DNA of 33,284 nucleotides from Ignavibacteria bacterium. Its GTDB lineage: Bacteria > Bacteroidota > Ignavibacteria > UBA10030 > SZUA-254. Position 1 is the first letter of the stretch, and each line of letters starts with the position of its first letter. Under the pieces are notes generated by a model. It was given only the letters and a program-made list of their open reading frames with translations, did not search any database and was not told where the DNA came from. The position numbers were made by a program, and so were the translations under genes. The stretch lies in the NCBI GenBank assembly GCA_016178625.1, contig JACOSX010000029.1, forward strand, positions 1 through 33,284. Direction: 5' to 3'. Of this stretch, positions 15,591-25,341 are shown piece after piece.

Positions 15591-17057
15591 TCCCAACTGA
15601 TCTGTCACACTCATCCTCACATAATAAATCCCGCTGGATGAACTAGCCGCATCCCATGTCTTTTCATAATACCCAGCTTCCTGGTTTTCTTCCGCCAATG
15701 TGATAACCTCCTGACCGAGAATGTCATACACGGCTACTGTAACGTGCCCAGATGCTGCAAGTTGATAGCTAACCGTCGTTTGGGGATTAAACGGATTAGG
15801 ATAGTTCTGATCGAGCTGGAACGTTTGCGGCGTTCCTGTCATTGCTGATGCCTTCAAGTGTTCGTAGCGGCCGTGAGATACAAGAATAAAACTCCTGATC
15901 TTGTCAGCATCAAGAGGCGGAGCTTCGTACGAGAGCTCAATTGATTCACCCGGACGTAAGCTTGTAAAGTATCCGTCTGCGGACTTAAGCTTCGATACGA
16001 CCTCGCCGTTATGGGTGTGCCTTGCCGTTATCAATCTAAGACTTCGCGACGTGTAGGCAGAAGGAATTCTGACAACGAGGTTCGCGTAGTCAAGGGCAAC
16101 ACGATTATCGAACTTCAGCACGGGCGTTTGATCTATCGTCTGCAAAGGAACATAGACAAGCGTGAGTCGCTCTCGGAACGTAAACGACGTGGAGCCGTCG
16201 AACCTCTCTCTGTCTGCAATCGCCCCAACTGACTGCGCCTTTGGTAGTCCGTAACCCTTGACGCCCCCTGTGACCCACCCGCCAAGCAGCATTCCACCTT
16301 CGGTATGTTCAGGAAGGCGTGCATACTCTTCGTAGACCGGTTGGAACGAGAGAGAAAGGCTCTGACCCGGAACGGCGCTAATCGTGGCACCGTCTATTTC
16401 GGAGAGGCGTTTTGCACTGGCATTCTCTTGAGAGAGATCCCCGGTGATCGTAAAGGGCATCGTGTATTGAATAATTTCACTCGTCGGGAGTACTGCAACG
16501 TCGCTCGTTTGGCTATGATCAACCGCAATCAACTCGATCTGGTCAAGCTGCGATAGCTCCTCCTCGAACTCCTTGATCTTGAGAATGTAATGCCCTTCTT
16601 CGATCTTTGGAGTAGCCATAAGTTTGTAGTAATCGGTGACGCTTTTATGTTCGTTCCCCCGATATTCGCTCTGTGGAAGAATATTGTTATCGGCAATAAA
16701 CTCTTCGCCATTCCAACCGAAGACATACGGGCAGCCGCCGCCTTGGGACGATTGTGTAGTCCACGACCGAATTGACGACCACGCGCCGGTTCCGTTCAAG
16801 TTCGTTGCATTGACACGCCAATAGTACGTGGTTCCGTACGAGAGACCGGTCACCGGAGAAGAGGTAGCGGTGATATTGGAAATGTCTCGAATGATACCAT
16901 TTGCAAAATTACTCCCCCCTTGTGTAGACACTTGCAGCCGATAGGTTGACGCACCAAACGTACAATTCCAGGAGAGCGTTGTAGACACACTGCTGCAACA
17001 ATAGCCATCCGAGAAACCGTAGAGCGTGGTCTGCGGGGGGGGCTTGCGGTTGTCCAA
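15546..17057 (-). CDS. C-terminal part of T9SS-targeted putative metalloprotease (Fn3-like + sorting domain), after frameshift
   Basis: This frame continues the protein encoded at 17043-20181. It begins with an Fn3-like domain (TLSWNCTFGASTYRLQVS, then YYWRVNA), continues through a middle region of unknown fold, and ends in a type IX secretion sorting domain with YPNPFNP, VYDILGQEV and GIYYVRM. The nominal first residue is a TTG codon inside conserved sequence, so it is not a separate gene. One extra C in a run of eight (minus strand, 17042-17035) breaks the frame; with seven the reading is APPQTTLYGFSDGY. The reconstituted protein has 1544 residues. Without the repair the protease would lose its secretion signal for the outer membrane. 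Confidence 0.85.
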   Translation of the reverse strand: MDNRKPPPQTTLYGFSDGYCCSSVSTTLSWNCTFGASTYRLQVSTQGGSNFANGIIRDISNITATSSPVTGLSYGTTYYWRVNATNLNGTGAWSSIRSWTTQSSQGGGCPYVFGWNGEEFIADNNILPQSEYRGNEHKSVTDYYKLMATPKIEEGHYILKIKEFEEELSQLDQIELIAVDHSQTSDVAVLPTSEIIQYTMPFTITGDLSQENASAKRLSEIDGATISAVPGQSLSLSFQPVYEEYARLPEHTEGGMLLGGWVTGGVKGYGLPKAQSVGAIADRERFDGSTSFTFRERLTLVYVPLQTIDQTPVLKFDNRVALDYANLVVRIPSAYTSRSLRLITARHTHNGEVVSKLKSADGYFTSLRPGESIELSYEAPPLDADKIRSFILVSHGRYEHLKASAMTGTPQTFQLDQNYPNPFNPQTTVSYQLAASGHVTVAVYDILGQEVITLAEENQEAGYYEKTWDAASSSSGIYYVRMSVTDQLGKQLYQATRKIVLMK

Positions 17058-20000
17058 CAGACATTGTCGTGATTGAGTAGAGGGTATTTCCAGATATGAC
17101 GTAACCTACACTTCGGCTGTTGTCCGTGGCGTTGTTCGTTATGAGAATGTTCGGTTTCTGGCCCGACTGATCTACAATGTATGGACTGCTCCAGCTACCG
17201 GCGGTGTAGGTGTACTGCGCACCGACCACGCCACTATTTGTCGTTGACCACGCTAGGGTTACGTCGTTTGCCTTTGTTGTATTGAAACGATAATCTGTCA
17301 ATGAAGGAGCGGACACCGTTGTCCCTGAGCAGTTGGTGAAGGTCGTGGAGCCGACGATGTTGTTCCCTGCATCCACCCTGCAATACTTGATGTTGGTTTG
17401 TCCGCCGTTTGAGTACACCCATGCAATGCAGCTATTACCAGCGTTATCACGCACGAGCGTTGGGGATGCATTGGTTTCTGAAGTCGTGTTGAATACAGTT
17501 GCAATGCCAGTCCACGTTATGGAGGCAGGGATAGAGACAGAGCTAAGCTCGCCTTTCTGGTGTTTGATCCCACCAGCAGAGCCCGGTTCCTCCCAGACAA
17601 CGTAGACGCGGTAGGGTCGTTGCGTTCCTCCTCCGCCTTGGACGTCAGCTGCTGCAACCGGATTCTTGGAGGACGAGGTTGTTGAGGGGATCTGACCGAT
17701 AGACCATTGATATCCATTACTAAAGCTGTAGTTCAGTGATGTTGCGTCTCTCCACGTGACGAATATATAGGCAGGACTCGTGTTCGAAGCGGCAACAGGT
17801 GACGCAAGAGAATCCTTGGGTGCCGTGAAATGTGCTATCTCGCCCATCTGTAGGACAACACCAGAGGTTCCCTCACCCCACATGATCCGATGGATCCAAC
17901 TCGAAGTTGGATTGTCACATTCGACTTTTTCCCATACGATACCCGTCCAGCCAGTGATGGGCTCAATGAAAACCGACGGGCTCCTGTAAATAGTATTCTG
18001 GTTTGTGATGCCATCGACTGGAACTTCGTTTGTCCAGTTTGCACCGTTATCGGTAGAGCAGGTAAACCACGGGGTGCCTGAACTCTCATACACCATCGAT
18101 ACCATGTTGGTGTTATCTTTAACGAGCTTGCGCTGGGCGCTGGAGGAAAGAGCTGTAGGAATAGCAGAGACGAGATGACCCTTGTACCGCGCCTTGATCG
18201 TATCGATCCCGGTATGGAAGATGATGGGTGTCTCTGCACTTGTCGGATATTGAAACTGTGCGGGATTGCTCGCCGTTGCAGTCCAGCCGATGAAGGCTCC
18301 GTTGTAGCCACCGATGGGTTGATTTTGCGGTGCGCGGACAGAGTAGTGAGTTTGATCCCATTGTGGTGGGTTACCTTCGTTCAAGAACACGCCGCCCGTT
18401 GTTTGGTTGTACGCGCCTGTTGGCGAGAAGGGAGTTGACACGTTGTATGTAAAGAACGAATCCGGCTGCGTGCCATTGGAGTGCAGATACCACGGATCAC
18501 GGAACTGGATTGTTCCGCTATTCAATGTTGGTGCTTCAATCAGCTCATTGCGCATGGTTACAGGATTCAGGCCGGAGAAGTTTGCAACTTGTTCGCCAGG
18601 TTGAGGCGGCACTTGAAATGTATCTGAAAGTCTGAACTTCGAACTCACCGCGTTCCAATCGTGATGCTTGTAGATGGAATCGGAAACAAATCTCTCATTC
18701 AGTGTTCTCACCTGATGGTTCAACCCCCCAACGAGATTTCTGCAATCTCCGGAGGATACGGTATCAGCCCCATTGAGCAAAAATTTTCCACCGGCATTAC
18801 TACCTTTCACCTTGTTTATGAACGTCACCGATGCCGCGCCTGACAACGATGCTGAGTATGAAAAATGAGGGGTATTCCCTGGCTGCGCTCCCCCAAGATT
18901 AGCCATGACGAGCGCGATTTTACTGTTTCCTGTCCACGGGACGGTCGCTGTTCCTTGGTCGTTCGAATTCAGGACAAATTCATTTGCGCTCGATGGTGCG
19001 GGGACACGCACACCTACCCCATACACTGCCCATATGATCGAAGAATAGAGCCCTCCGTCAAATGTCATGCTCAATGAGCCTCCGGTGGGTCCCACAAACT
19101 CGATAAAGCCTGCACCTCCAGTACCGTAGATGTACGTTCCGTTATCAGTGCCTGAGACCGGATAACAAGATGAATACACTTGACGAACGGTAGATGTCGG
19201 ATAGAGACTCGCATACTTGAAGTGGTATGCGTCCGCCCGCGATCCGGTGAAGTATCGCCACAGGGCATAGTACTTGAACGCCGTATCAATCCGGCTTGCA
19301 TATGAATTTTGGAGTACCAGATTCGTCGCATTCACGATACTCCCCGACCCCGTGCCGCTATACGTTGCCCATTGCTCCCAGGTACGGCGGACTATGACAC
19401 TATCGTAGTATTCGTGTAAGAAGGTTGGCCATAAAGCCCCGCTGTACCAAAAGGCTCTTAAATAGATCGGATTTTGCGGTGAAGTCAGCGGATTGCTACT
19501 CTGTGAAAATATGTAGGGAAGATCATAGATATCTTGATATACCAGGTGTTCTGTATAGACGGCAGTGTTTTCTGCAAACCAGAGTTCATTATTGACCTGA
19601 TTGAAATCAAAGGCCGTCAATCTATAACGGGCCTGACAGGCGTGGTTAAATTCATGCGCGACTACTGAGCGAAGTGTCGCAAATTTTGGGAACGGTTCTC
19701 GGATAGAATCGTTCGTGATCTCGATCCAGCTACTGTATCCACGTGGATAGGGAACAGGGTAGGAACTATCGGGAATGTTCCAGCCAGCGGCACGAAGCCC
19801 GCTCAAATTTTTAATGTAAATATCATATCGGTCATCTCCACCCGCGTTCCGATCAGGAGGCGGTAATGCCCAGCCATGACTCTCAAAGAACGACCAGCTG
19901 TATTCAGCGGCAGTTATCGCCGTGTCAGCCCAGGCTTTCGTCGTTGAGTCTGTCCCACTCAGTGTAAAGTGAAGTTTGAAGTGTGTCGTCGTTCGTATAC

Positions 20001-20181
20001 TTTCCGGTCCTGATAAGGTGGGTCTTGGACTCTGAATGGTTCCGGCGTTTTGAATTGCCTGAGGCGTGGCACATGTATCCAAAATATCGGCCATCACGCA
20101 AGTCACACTTGAAAGCGTAATGAAGAAAAGCGCAAGCGCGGCTCGTGTGATGTTGATGTGTCGTTTGATGACTTGATCCAT
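16909..20181 (-). CDS. N-terminal part of T9SS-targeted putative metalloprotease (HExxH), before frameshift
   Basis: A signal peptide (about 1-31) is followed by a catalytic-looking region with H176-E177-x-x-H180 (VAHEFNHACQ) and a likely third zinc ligand E204 in ELWFAENTAVYTE, a gluzincin-like arrangement. The overall layout resembles, by recall, MXAN_6640-type putative metalloproteases. The later part (about 690-1030) has repeated Asp-box-like or propeller-like segments such as TCSTDNGANW and SFSNGYQW. True coding runs to the C8 run at 17042-17035; the last 50 or so residues read here (ADHALRFLGW onward) are out of frame. A Shine-Dalgarno (AGGAG) precedes the ATG. The gene starts 58 bases after the lipoprotein gene and is probably co-transcribed with it. 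Confidence 0.85.
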   Translation of the reverse strand: MDQVIKRHINITRAALALFFITLSSVTCVMADILDTCATPQAIQNAGTIQSPRPTLSGPESIRTTTHFKLHFTLSGTDSTTKAWADTAITAAEYSWSFFESHGWALPPPDRNAGGDDRYDIYIKNLSGLRAAGWNIPDSSYPVPYPRGYSSWIEITNDSIREPFPKFATLRSVVAHEFNHACQARYRLTAFDFNQVNNELWFAENTAVYTEHLVYQDIYDLPYIFSQSSNPLTSPQNPIYLRAFWYSGALWPTFLHEYYDSVIVRRTWEQWATYSGTGSGSIVNATNLVLQNSYASRIDTAFKYYALWRYFTGSRADAYHFKYASLYPTSTVRQVYSSCYPVSGTDNGTYIYGTGGAGFIEFVGPTGGSLSMTFDGGLYSSIIWAVYGVGVRVPAPSSANEFVLNSNDQGTATVPWTGNSKIALVMANLGGAQPGNTPHFSYSASLSGAASVTFINKVKGSNAGGKFLLNGADTVSSGDCRNLVGGLNHQVRTLNERFVSDSIYKHHDWNAVSSKFRLSDTFQVPPQPGEQVANFSGLNPVTMRNELIEAPTLNSGTIQFRDPWYLHSNGTQPDSFFTYNVSTPFSPTGAYNQTTGGVFLNEGNPPQWDQTHYSVRAPQNQPIGGYNGAFIGWTATASNPAQFQYPTSAETPIIFHTGIDTIKARYKGHLVSAIPTALSSSAQRKLVKDNTNMVSMVYESSGTPWFTCSTDNGANWTNEVPVDGITNQNTIYRSPSVFIEPITGWTGIVWEKVECDNPTSSWIHRIMWGEGTSGVVLQMGEIAHFTAPKDSLASPVAASNTSPAYIFVTWRDATSLNYSFSNGYQWSIGQIPSTTSSSKNPVAAADVQGGGGTQRPYRVYVVWEEPGSAGGIKHQKGELSSVSIPASITWTGIATVFNTTSETNASPTLVRDNAGNSCIAWVYSNGGQTNIKYCRVDAGNNIVGSTTFTNCSGTTVSAPSLTDYRFNTTKANDVTLAWSTTNSGVVGAQYTYTAGSWSSPYIVDQSGQKPNILITNNATDNSRSVGYVISGNTLYSITTMSVGQPQAPPADHALRFLGWLLLQQCVYNALLELYVWCVNLSAASVYTRGE

Positions 20182-20239
20182 GGTTTGTACTCCTGCTGTT
20201 GGTTTAAGTTGGTTGATTAACTCGTTGAAAGATCATGTC

Positions 20240-21586
20240 TCAGTTCCTTCTCCCACGAAAGACAAGTCCTTTGCTGTGAATCGGGTCGAACAAGTACCCA
20301 ACTGCGACGACAAAGTTATTTTGTTGATCGACAGATACCAATCTGCCGTATCCGCTTAATTCTTGAAAATGTTTGAAGGTCATTCCGTTAAAATGGGCAA
20401 GCATATAATATTCACCTACAATGACCAAATCATTCGAGGCTTTACCCCGTAACCTCCGCGGAAACCCCGACCACGTGGAAGGAAACGGAATCCGCTTGCC
20501 CTCTCCATGTGTTGTTATCAAGGAACTATACACGCCATACCAAGACAATGCGAAGAATTGTCGGTTATTTGGGAGCCATACACTTGTGAAAGCTCCGGAA
20601 AGTGTATCATCACGTTGCGTGAATGGGTTGTTTTCTTCCCATGCTTTCTCCCATTGTCCTCCGGCTTGTAGTCGCAAGAGCACGGTAGGTTTAAAATCTA
20701 TCCATCCACATGCCCAAACGATACTTCCATCCGGACTTCCCCACACATCCAGTAAATCCACGTCTGTCCCGCTCTCCATCCGCCGCCACGTGCCTGAGGA
20801 ATAGTGGGCGATAACGCCATTACGTCCGACTGCATACAAATTGTTTGATGATGTTCCCCAGAGTTTCTCTGCACCTGCATCTGGTGAAGGAAATGGCCCA
20901 CTTCTCCAAAAGGTGGTGTTGGATACACCATCCCAGTGCCAAACAGTTCCGTCAGCAAGCCAAACATCTGTTGTGGAAAATGCAAAGATCCCCCTTGCAC
21001 GAACCGTAGGAGAGCCTTGGCACCCGTCGCATTGTGGATACACTCTCTTCAATTTCCACGAACGTCCGTTCCACACCGCTATACTGTAAGGTTCGGTATC
21101 CCATCGACCCGTTGAATCCTTCAAGTACATCTCTCCCACCGCATAAGCAAGCGTGTCGTTAATAATTGCCACATCATTGAGCCTGCTCGAGTTACCATCT
21201 CCAAGTGTATCAATCTGCCATGTGAAGTTATGGCTGGTGGTATCCATCGTCCTCACCGTCACCGCATCGCTGGAATCAAAAGGCACTTGGGAGCTGCGGT
21301 ATGCCTTGTAGGTGTAGGTCTGGTTGGGTGAGAGAGAATCGTCCACAACCAGCGTATCGGTACGATTTCCCAGTCGAGCACTCAAGACCCTCTGCCCATT
21401 CCGTTTGATAACAACCTCTGAGAGAGAATCCGGAATGAGGAGGTGAACCTTGAGAAACGCATCGGTCACGCCAGCATCCTCAACCGAGAGGAACACCGAT
21501 TGGACGTAGGGTTGCGGCGGAGTTTCTTTGCAGGCAAAGCCACAAATGAGAAATCCAAAGCAAACAACGACGGTGAGAATTCGCAT
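20240..21586 (-). CDS. Outer-surface lipoprotein with Fn3-like domain and propeller-like repeats
   Basis: The 448-residue product has a lipoprotein-type signal ending GFAC, with C19 as the likely lipidated residue (the -3 position is Gly, slightly unusual). Residues about 25-115 look like an Fn3 domain (QTYTYKAYRSS). The rest has repeated blocks such as LNDVAIINDTLAYAVGE, RARGIFAFSTTDVWLAD and KLWGTSSNNLYAVG, a pattern of WD/BNR-like propeller blades seen in many secreted Bacteroidota proteins. No catalytic motif was found and the function is unknown. It precedes the metalloprotease gene on the same strand and shares its promoter region, so the two may act together at the cell surface. Confidence 0.8.
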   Translation of the reverse strand: MRILTVVVCFGFLICGFACKETPPQPYVQSVFLSVEDAGVTDAFLKVHLLIPDSLSEVVIKRNGQRVLSARLGNRTDTLVVDDSLSPNQTYTYKAYRSSQVPFDSSDAVTVRTMDTTSHNFTWQIDTLGDGNSSRLNDVAIINDTLAYAVGEMYLKDSTGRWDTEPYSIAVWNGRSWKLKRVYPQCDGCQGSPTVRARGIFAFSTTDVWLADGTVWHWDGVSNTTFWRSGPFPSPDAGAEKLWGTSSNNLYAVGRNGVIAHYSSGTWRRMESGTDVDLLDVWGSPDGSIVWACGWIDFKPTVLLRLQAGGQWEKAWEENNPFTQRDDTLSGAFTSVWLPNNRQFFALSWYGVYSSLITTHGEGKRIPFPSTWSGFPRRLRGKASNDLVIVGEYYMLAHFNGMTFKHFQELSGYGRLVSVDQQNNFVVAVGYLFDPIHSKGLVFRGRRN

Positions 21587-21631
21587 GTTGACAACTCAAC
21601 TCGTTGAGAAGAGTAATTGTATCGTTGTGAT

Positions 21632-21660
21632 AGTGTAGAAAGATTTTAATTTAGAATCAA
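21632..21660 (-). promoter_or_regulatory. Candidate promoter of the lipoprotein-metalloprotease unit
   Basis: On the minus strand TTGATT and TACACT are 17 bases apart, about 45 bases before the ATG at 21586. It is followed by a short inverted repeat (CTCAAC/GTTGAG) near 21590-21605. Confidence 0.5.
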
Positions 21661-21928
21661 GATATTTTTCGTGATCGGGTAAGATTTATTTTGTCAACTC
21701 CCACGTTTTACCCGTTTCCTCCCACGTGCCATTTATCTAAGTGATCGCAAAAATCAAATCATCGAACGAGGTGACAGACTTCCAGTTGCATGGAAGAAAC
21801 TTCCGGTATGCCCGCGAGTGGATGGTACATCGCCACTCGTTGCAAAATGCAAGCAGCGGTTCCCCTCCCGATGAACTCAAGAAGAAAAACCGCTGCCTTC
21901 ATGAAACCTCCCTAAGATGAAATGAGAG
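21661..21928. other. Intergenic stretch with inverted repeat, no gene
   Basis: No convincing coding region. A perfect nine-base inverted repeat (GCAGCGGTT at 21853-21861 with AACCGCTGC at 21888-21896, loop 26) lies about 35 bases past the stop of the LVIVD-repeat gene. It could end that transcript, although a clear T run is missing. CTCCCACGT occurs twice near 21700-21730. Confidence 0.4.
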
Positions 21929-21973
21929 TTACTTCATCAGAACAATCTTCCGTGTTGCCTGGTAGAGTTGTTT
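21929..21973 (-). repeat. 45-base shared 3' end of T9SS genes, copy B
   Basis: It differs from 15546-15590 at a single position. The similarity drops abruptly on both sides at nucleotide level. Confidence 0.85.
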
Positions 21974-24900
21974 GCCGGATGAATTTGTGACCATCATCCG
22001 CGCATAATAAATACTGCTCGGTGTGTTACCCGCATCCCATGTTGCCGTGTAACTGCCGGGTAATTTCTCCTCGTTCACTAATGTTGCCAGCTCACGTCCC
22101 AGAATATCATATACCTTTAGTGTCACCCATCCTACATCCGCGATCCGTAATCCAAATGTTGTCATCGGGTTAAAGGGGTTGGGGTAGTTCGGTTCTAAAG
22201 CAAACTTTAAGGGAACTGATGAGGAGAATGCAGAAGTTGTAAGAGTCATCGTCAATGGCTGATGTGCTATGATTGCTTGCCCCCTAGACCGGAGTACAAT
22301 TTCTTTGCCGTCGATGTTCAATGTGAATGGTTGTTCTTGCCCGCCGTGGTGGGCTTGCTCGTGAATGTTCCATTTGATCGTCAATGGATAGCTGACTCCT
22401 TGCATGGTAATTGGAAATTCATCTGCACCGGAAGTATTGCCCATCGCCAACAATCGTTGAGAAGCAAATCGCACGTCGAACGCACCTTCGGGAGGTGATG
22501 GAGGAAGATCAAACCGTTCCGGTGCAATAATTCCATCACGTTCTTGTATATAATAGAGTGTTTGCGTGTGGTTCTCGGCATCTGTGAATGTCAATGCATT
22601 GAGCTGAGAAGACACTCCTCCTTTTTCGGGTGGTGCAATCGGTTCCGCGTTATTTTGGAAGGATGTTAACACGAGCTTCCCTGCTTGCGACGTTTTCACC
22701 CAGTATGCTTCACCCGGCTCTATTGTTGATGAGGCGACATAGCTTCCATTAAACCCGTAATAGCTCGATGTCACGATTCCTGTCGGTATGCTCTTCACCG
22801 CTGCAACATTGATCCTGCTTGTGATCGATCCGATGATGTTCCATCCCACTTGAACATCGACCGTGTCTCTCCGAATCGGTGAGCCGGTGAGTGTTATGGA
22901 GGTTGGTGATCCAAATTTCACCCAATAACCAACACCAGGGTCGAGAGTATCCTTAATTGTATATGCGCTGCCTTCGAACGCAAATGCATGGGACGTGGCT
23001 GAGGGATAGACAACAGCTGTCCTCCCATCTGCCACGCCGACTGGAAGAGAGACGAGGTTCCAATCACTAACAACCGAGGAGGAGACAGTGGCTGTGAGTG
23101 GAGGATCGCCGATGAAGAGGTCATCGATATACCATCCGTCTGCATTGTTCGTTCCATTCGTCGAGAGACGGAACCGTACGGCCACCGTATCTCCAGCGTA
23201 GGCTGAAAGAGTAAATGCGTCAGTGAACCAATCCCCCGGATCGGCGTGACTGTCCTGCCACTCAGGGTGCATCGTCATATTGTATACTTTTAGAACAGAA
23301 AATGTTTTGCGCCCATCCTTGCTGATTTCCACAAACCCAAAATCGGCGAAGGCAATGATCGCAATGTGGCTGAATTGAAGAATCGGATTTGTGCCAAGGA
23401 CGACAGGAGGGGTCTGAAAATACGTTACAGAACCATCGGCATAGTTCCCTACCGGACTATCAGTAAAACTCTTCTCTCCGCTCGCTGCAATGCTCGATGT
23501 TGAATCCCACGTACCTGTGCGGTAAATAGTTTCTAACGATGATTCAAAGCCTTCATTGTAATTCACAAAGAGACCTCCATATCCTGTCAATGTCGGGGTG
23601 AAGGTGCTGTAGTGCGTTGGGGCTTCATTATCGCTGACTTGGATAGTATAAGAATGATATCCGACAACCGAATCGAGATAACTACGGTTCTGTCCTGTGT
23701 CAGCGGAAGTCTGAGAGATACTGTGAACGTACAACCCATCGCGATAGATCAAGACTTCTGCAAGATCGTTCAACGGAGTGTTATCGAGTTGACGGGAAGG
23801 ATTGGTCCATGTGAGTAAAATTCCTCCGGTTGCGTCGACAACATTAAATGCCGCAGGCGGTTGAGGCTGAGCATGTCCGCCGGCGTACGCACCTGCACTG
23901 GTTGCACCGCTCGAATCAGAGGGAACGACAGCGCCCAGTGTATACGTGTAATATTGGTGTTGTGTCCGACCTCCATCAATATACGTCTGTACCCCTGAAT
24001 CGACTTCGGCAATGAACGCTCCATCACGATAGATATGTATCTTGAAATTGGAAAGAGGGGCTCCCGAAACTAATGTTGAAGGATCGGTCCACGTTAGTGT
24101 TACACTTGTTGGAGTCTGATAATCGCTGTAGGCAGAGAATGGCGCGGGCAAGTTCGGCGCGTTATAATCGAGATCGACAATGTATAACCCACTGTCCTCA
24201 TCGCCGATAATAATTTGTCCCGAAGGGAAAAACGGATATGCAGACCACGCGCCGTTATAGGAGGAAGGATCGCCGCTTGGGTACGTATCATAACCGCCAA
24301 CCTCCACCGGATGCGTTGGGTCTGTGATGTCAACAACTCGCAATCCTGCCGTATAGTACGACATGACAGCGAGGTTCCCCTTGACGAACACGTTGTGCAC
24401 AATGGCTGTAGGACTTCCCTGATATTCAGCAACTTTTGGAAACGAGGGGGCTGTCTGGAGATTCCAGATCTTGAGTGTTTTCGGTGTGGAATTGATTTCG
24501 TCAGTTGTAAGGAGATACTTCCCATCGGTTGTTGTCGCGCAGTTATGCGTACCAGCTCCAGTATAGGTGAATCGATAGAGGAATTGCGGATTGGTTTTCA
24601 CGCGCACGTCGACAATATCGATGCCGCCATTGTTTATGGTCGCCGCGTAGATCGTGTCATTGCGAACGAAACAGTCATGGACGTACCGTTGCTCATATGC
24701 TGATTGGTACACTGGGTTTACAGGGTCAGCGAGACTGAAGATAACAATGCCGCCTGCCGACCACCCTGCACATCCGTTGAGATACATATAGCCGTCTCTG
24801 ATGTGCAACGAATGCGACCGTGAGGTATTGTTCCCCGACTGGGAATAGGTGAAGTTCTTTACGAGATGCGCGGAATCGGGTAAGTAAGATAGATCAATGA

Positions 24901-25243
24901 TTTGTGTTCCACCACCGCCCTCACTTACCACGTATGCATAGTGTGACCACACCTGGATCTCTCGCCAAATCGAACACACGCCCGGAATGAATGATCGCTC
25001 GATCGGCGATGCCGAGTTCGTAATCTCCACAATCGAAGTACCGCAGTAGCTGCCGAGGATTGCGTACTCGCGATGAGAGACGGTATCTGTCCATCCCCAG
25101 CATCCTGATACGTACGACCCACCACTCGGTGGAATATAATGTGCAAGGAACCGAACAGCCCCAATTGGTTGTGAAAATGCCCACGAGGCAACAACCAAGA
25201 TGGAGAACGGGAGGAGGTAGAGATACCTACGATAGCGGTTCAT
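21929..25243 (-). CDS. T9SS-secreted LVIVD-repeat (choice-of-anchor B-type) protein with Fn3 domains
   Basis: The 1104-residue protein has a signal peptide (about 1-24), an LVIVD-type beta-propeller (about 30-370; blades such as TQIIDLSYLPDS, GGIVIFSLADPVNPV, GIDIVDV, GLRVVDITDPTHPVEVGGY), two Fn3-like domains (about 375-465 and 470-560), a jelly-roll-like region (about 575-710; QFSHIAIIAFADFGFVEIS), further beta-rich sequence, and a C-terminal T9SS sorting domain with YPNPFNP, VYDILGREL and SIYYARM. It should cross the outer membrane by type IX secretion and be held at the surface or released. Function is unknown; propellers of this class are usually binding or scaffold modules. It has its own promoter candidate at 25303-25331. 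Confidence 0.88.
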   Translation of the reverse strand: MNRYRRYLYLLPFSILVVASWAFSQPIGAVRFLAHYIPPSGGSYVSGCWGWTDTVSHREYAILGSYCGTSIVEITNSASPIERSFIPGVCSIWREIQVWSHYAYVVSEGGGGTQIIDLSYLPDSAHLVKNFTYSQSGNNTSRSHSLHIRDGYMYLNGCAGWSAGGIVIFSLADPVNPVYQSAYEQRYVHDCFVRNDTIYAATINNGGIDIVDVRVKTNPQFLYRFTYTGAGTHNCATTTDGKYLLTTDEINSTPKTLKIWNLQTAPSFPKVAEYQGSPTAIVHNVFVKGNLAVMSYYTAGLRVVDITDPTHPVEVGGYDTYPSGDPSSYNGAWSAYPFFPSGQIIIGDEDSGLYIVDLDYNAPNLPAPFSAYSDYQTPTSVTLTWTDPSTLVSGAPLSNFKIHIYRDGAFIAEVDSGVQTYIDGGRTQHQYYTYTLGAVVPSDSSGATSAGAYAGGHAQPQPPAAFNVVDATGGILLTWTNPSRQLDNTPLNDLAEVLIYRDGLYVHSISQTSADTGQNRSYLDSVVGYHSYTIQVSDNEAPTHYSTFTPTLTGYGGLFVNYNEGFESSLETIYRTGTWDSTSSIAASGEKSFTDSPVGNYADGSVTYFQTPPVVLGTNPILQFSHIAIIAFADFGFVEISKDGRKTFSVLKVYNMTMHPEWQDSHADPGDWFTDAFTLSAYAGDTVAVRFRLSTNGTNNADGWYIDDLFIGDPPLTATVSSSVVSDWNLVSLPVGVADGRTAVVYPSATSHAFAFEGSAYTIKDTLDPGVGYWVKFGSPTSITLTGSPIRRDTVDVQVGWNIIGSITSRINVAAVKSIPTGIVTSSYYGFNGSYVASSTIEPGEAYWVKTSQAGKLVLTSFQNNAEPIAPPEKGGVSSQLNALTFTDAENHTQTLYYIQERDGIIAPERFDLPPSPPEGAFDVRFASQRLLAMGNTSGADEFPITMQGVSYPLTIKWNIHEQAHHGGQEQPFTLNIDGKEIVLRSRGQAIIAHQPLTMTLTTSAFSSSVPLKFALEPNYPNPFNPMTTFGLRIADVGWVTLKVYDILGRELATLVNEEKLPGSYTATWDAGNTPSSIYYARMMVTNSSGKQLYQATRKIVLMK

Positions 25244-25302
25244 GACGACTCAAAGAGTATTTGTGATGGAAATTGTTGTGGAAAAGAATGTAGCTATAAG
25301 TA

Positions 25303-25331
25303 ATAATAACGAATTCGATGCTCATACTCAA
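25303..25331 (-). promoter_or_regulatory. Candidate promoter of the LVIVD-repeat gene
   Basis: On the minus strand TTGAGT and TATTAT are 17 bases apart. The -35 lies three bases from the left duplication of the 132-bp repeat element. Confidence 0.5.
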
Positions 25332-25341
25332 TAGAAATTTA

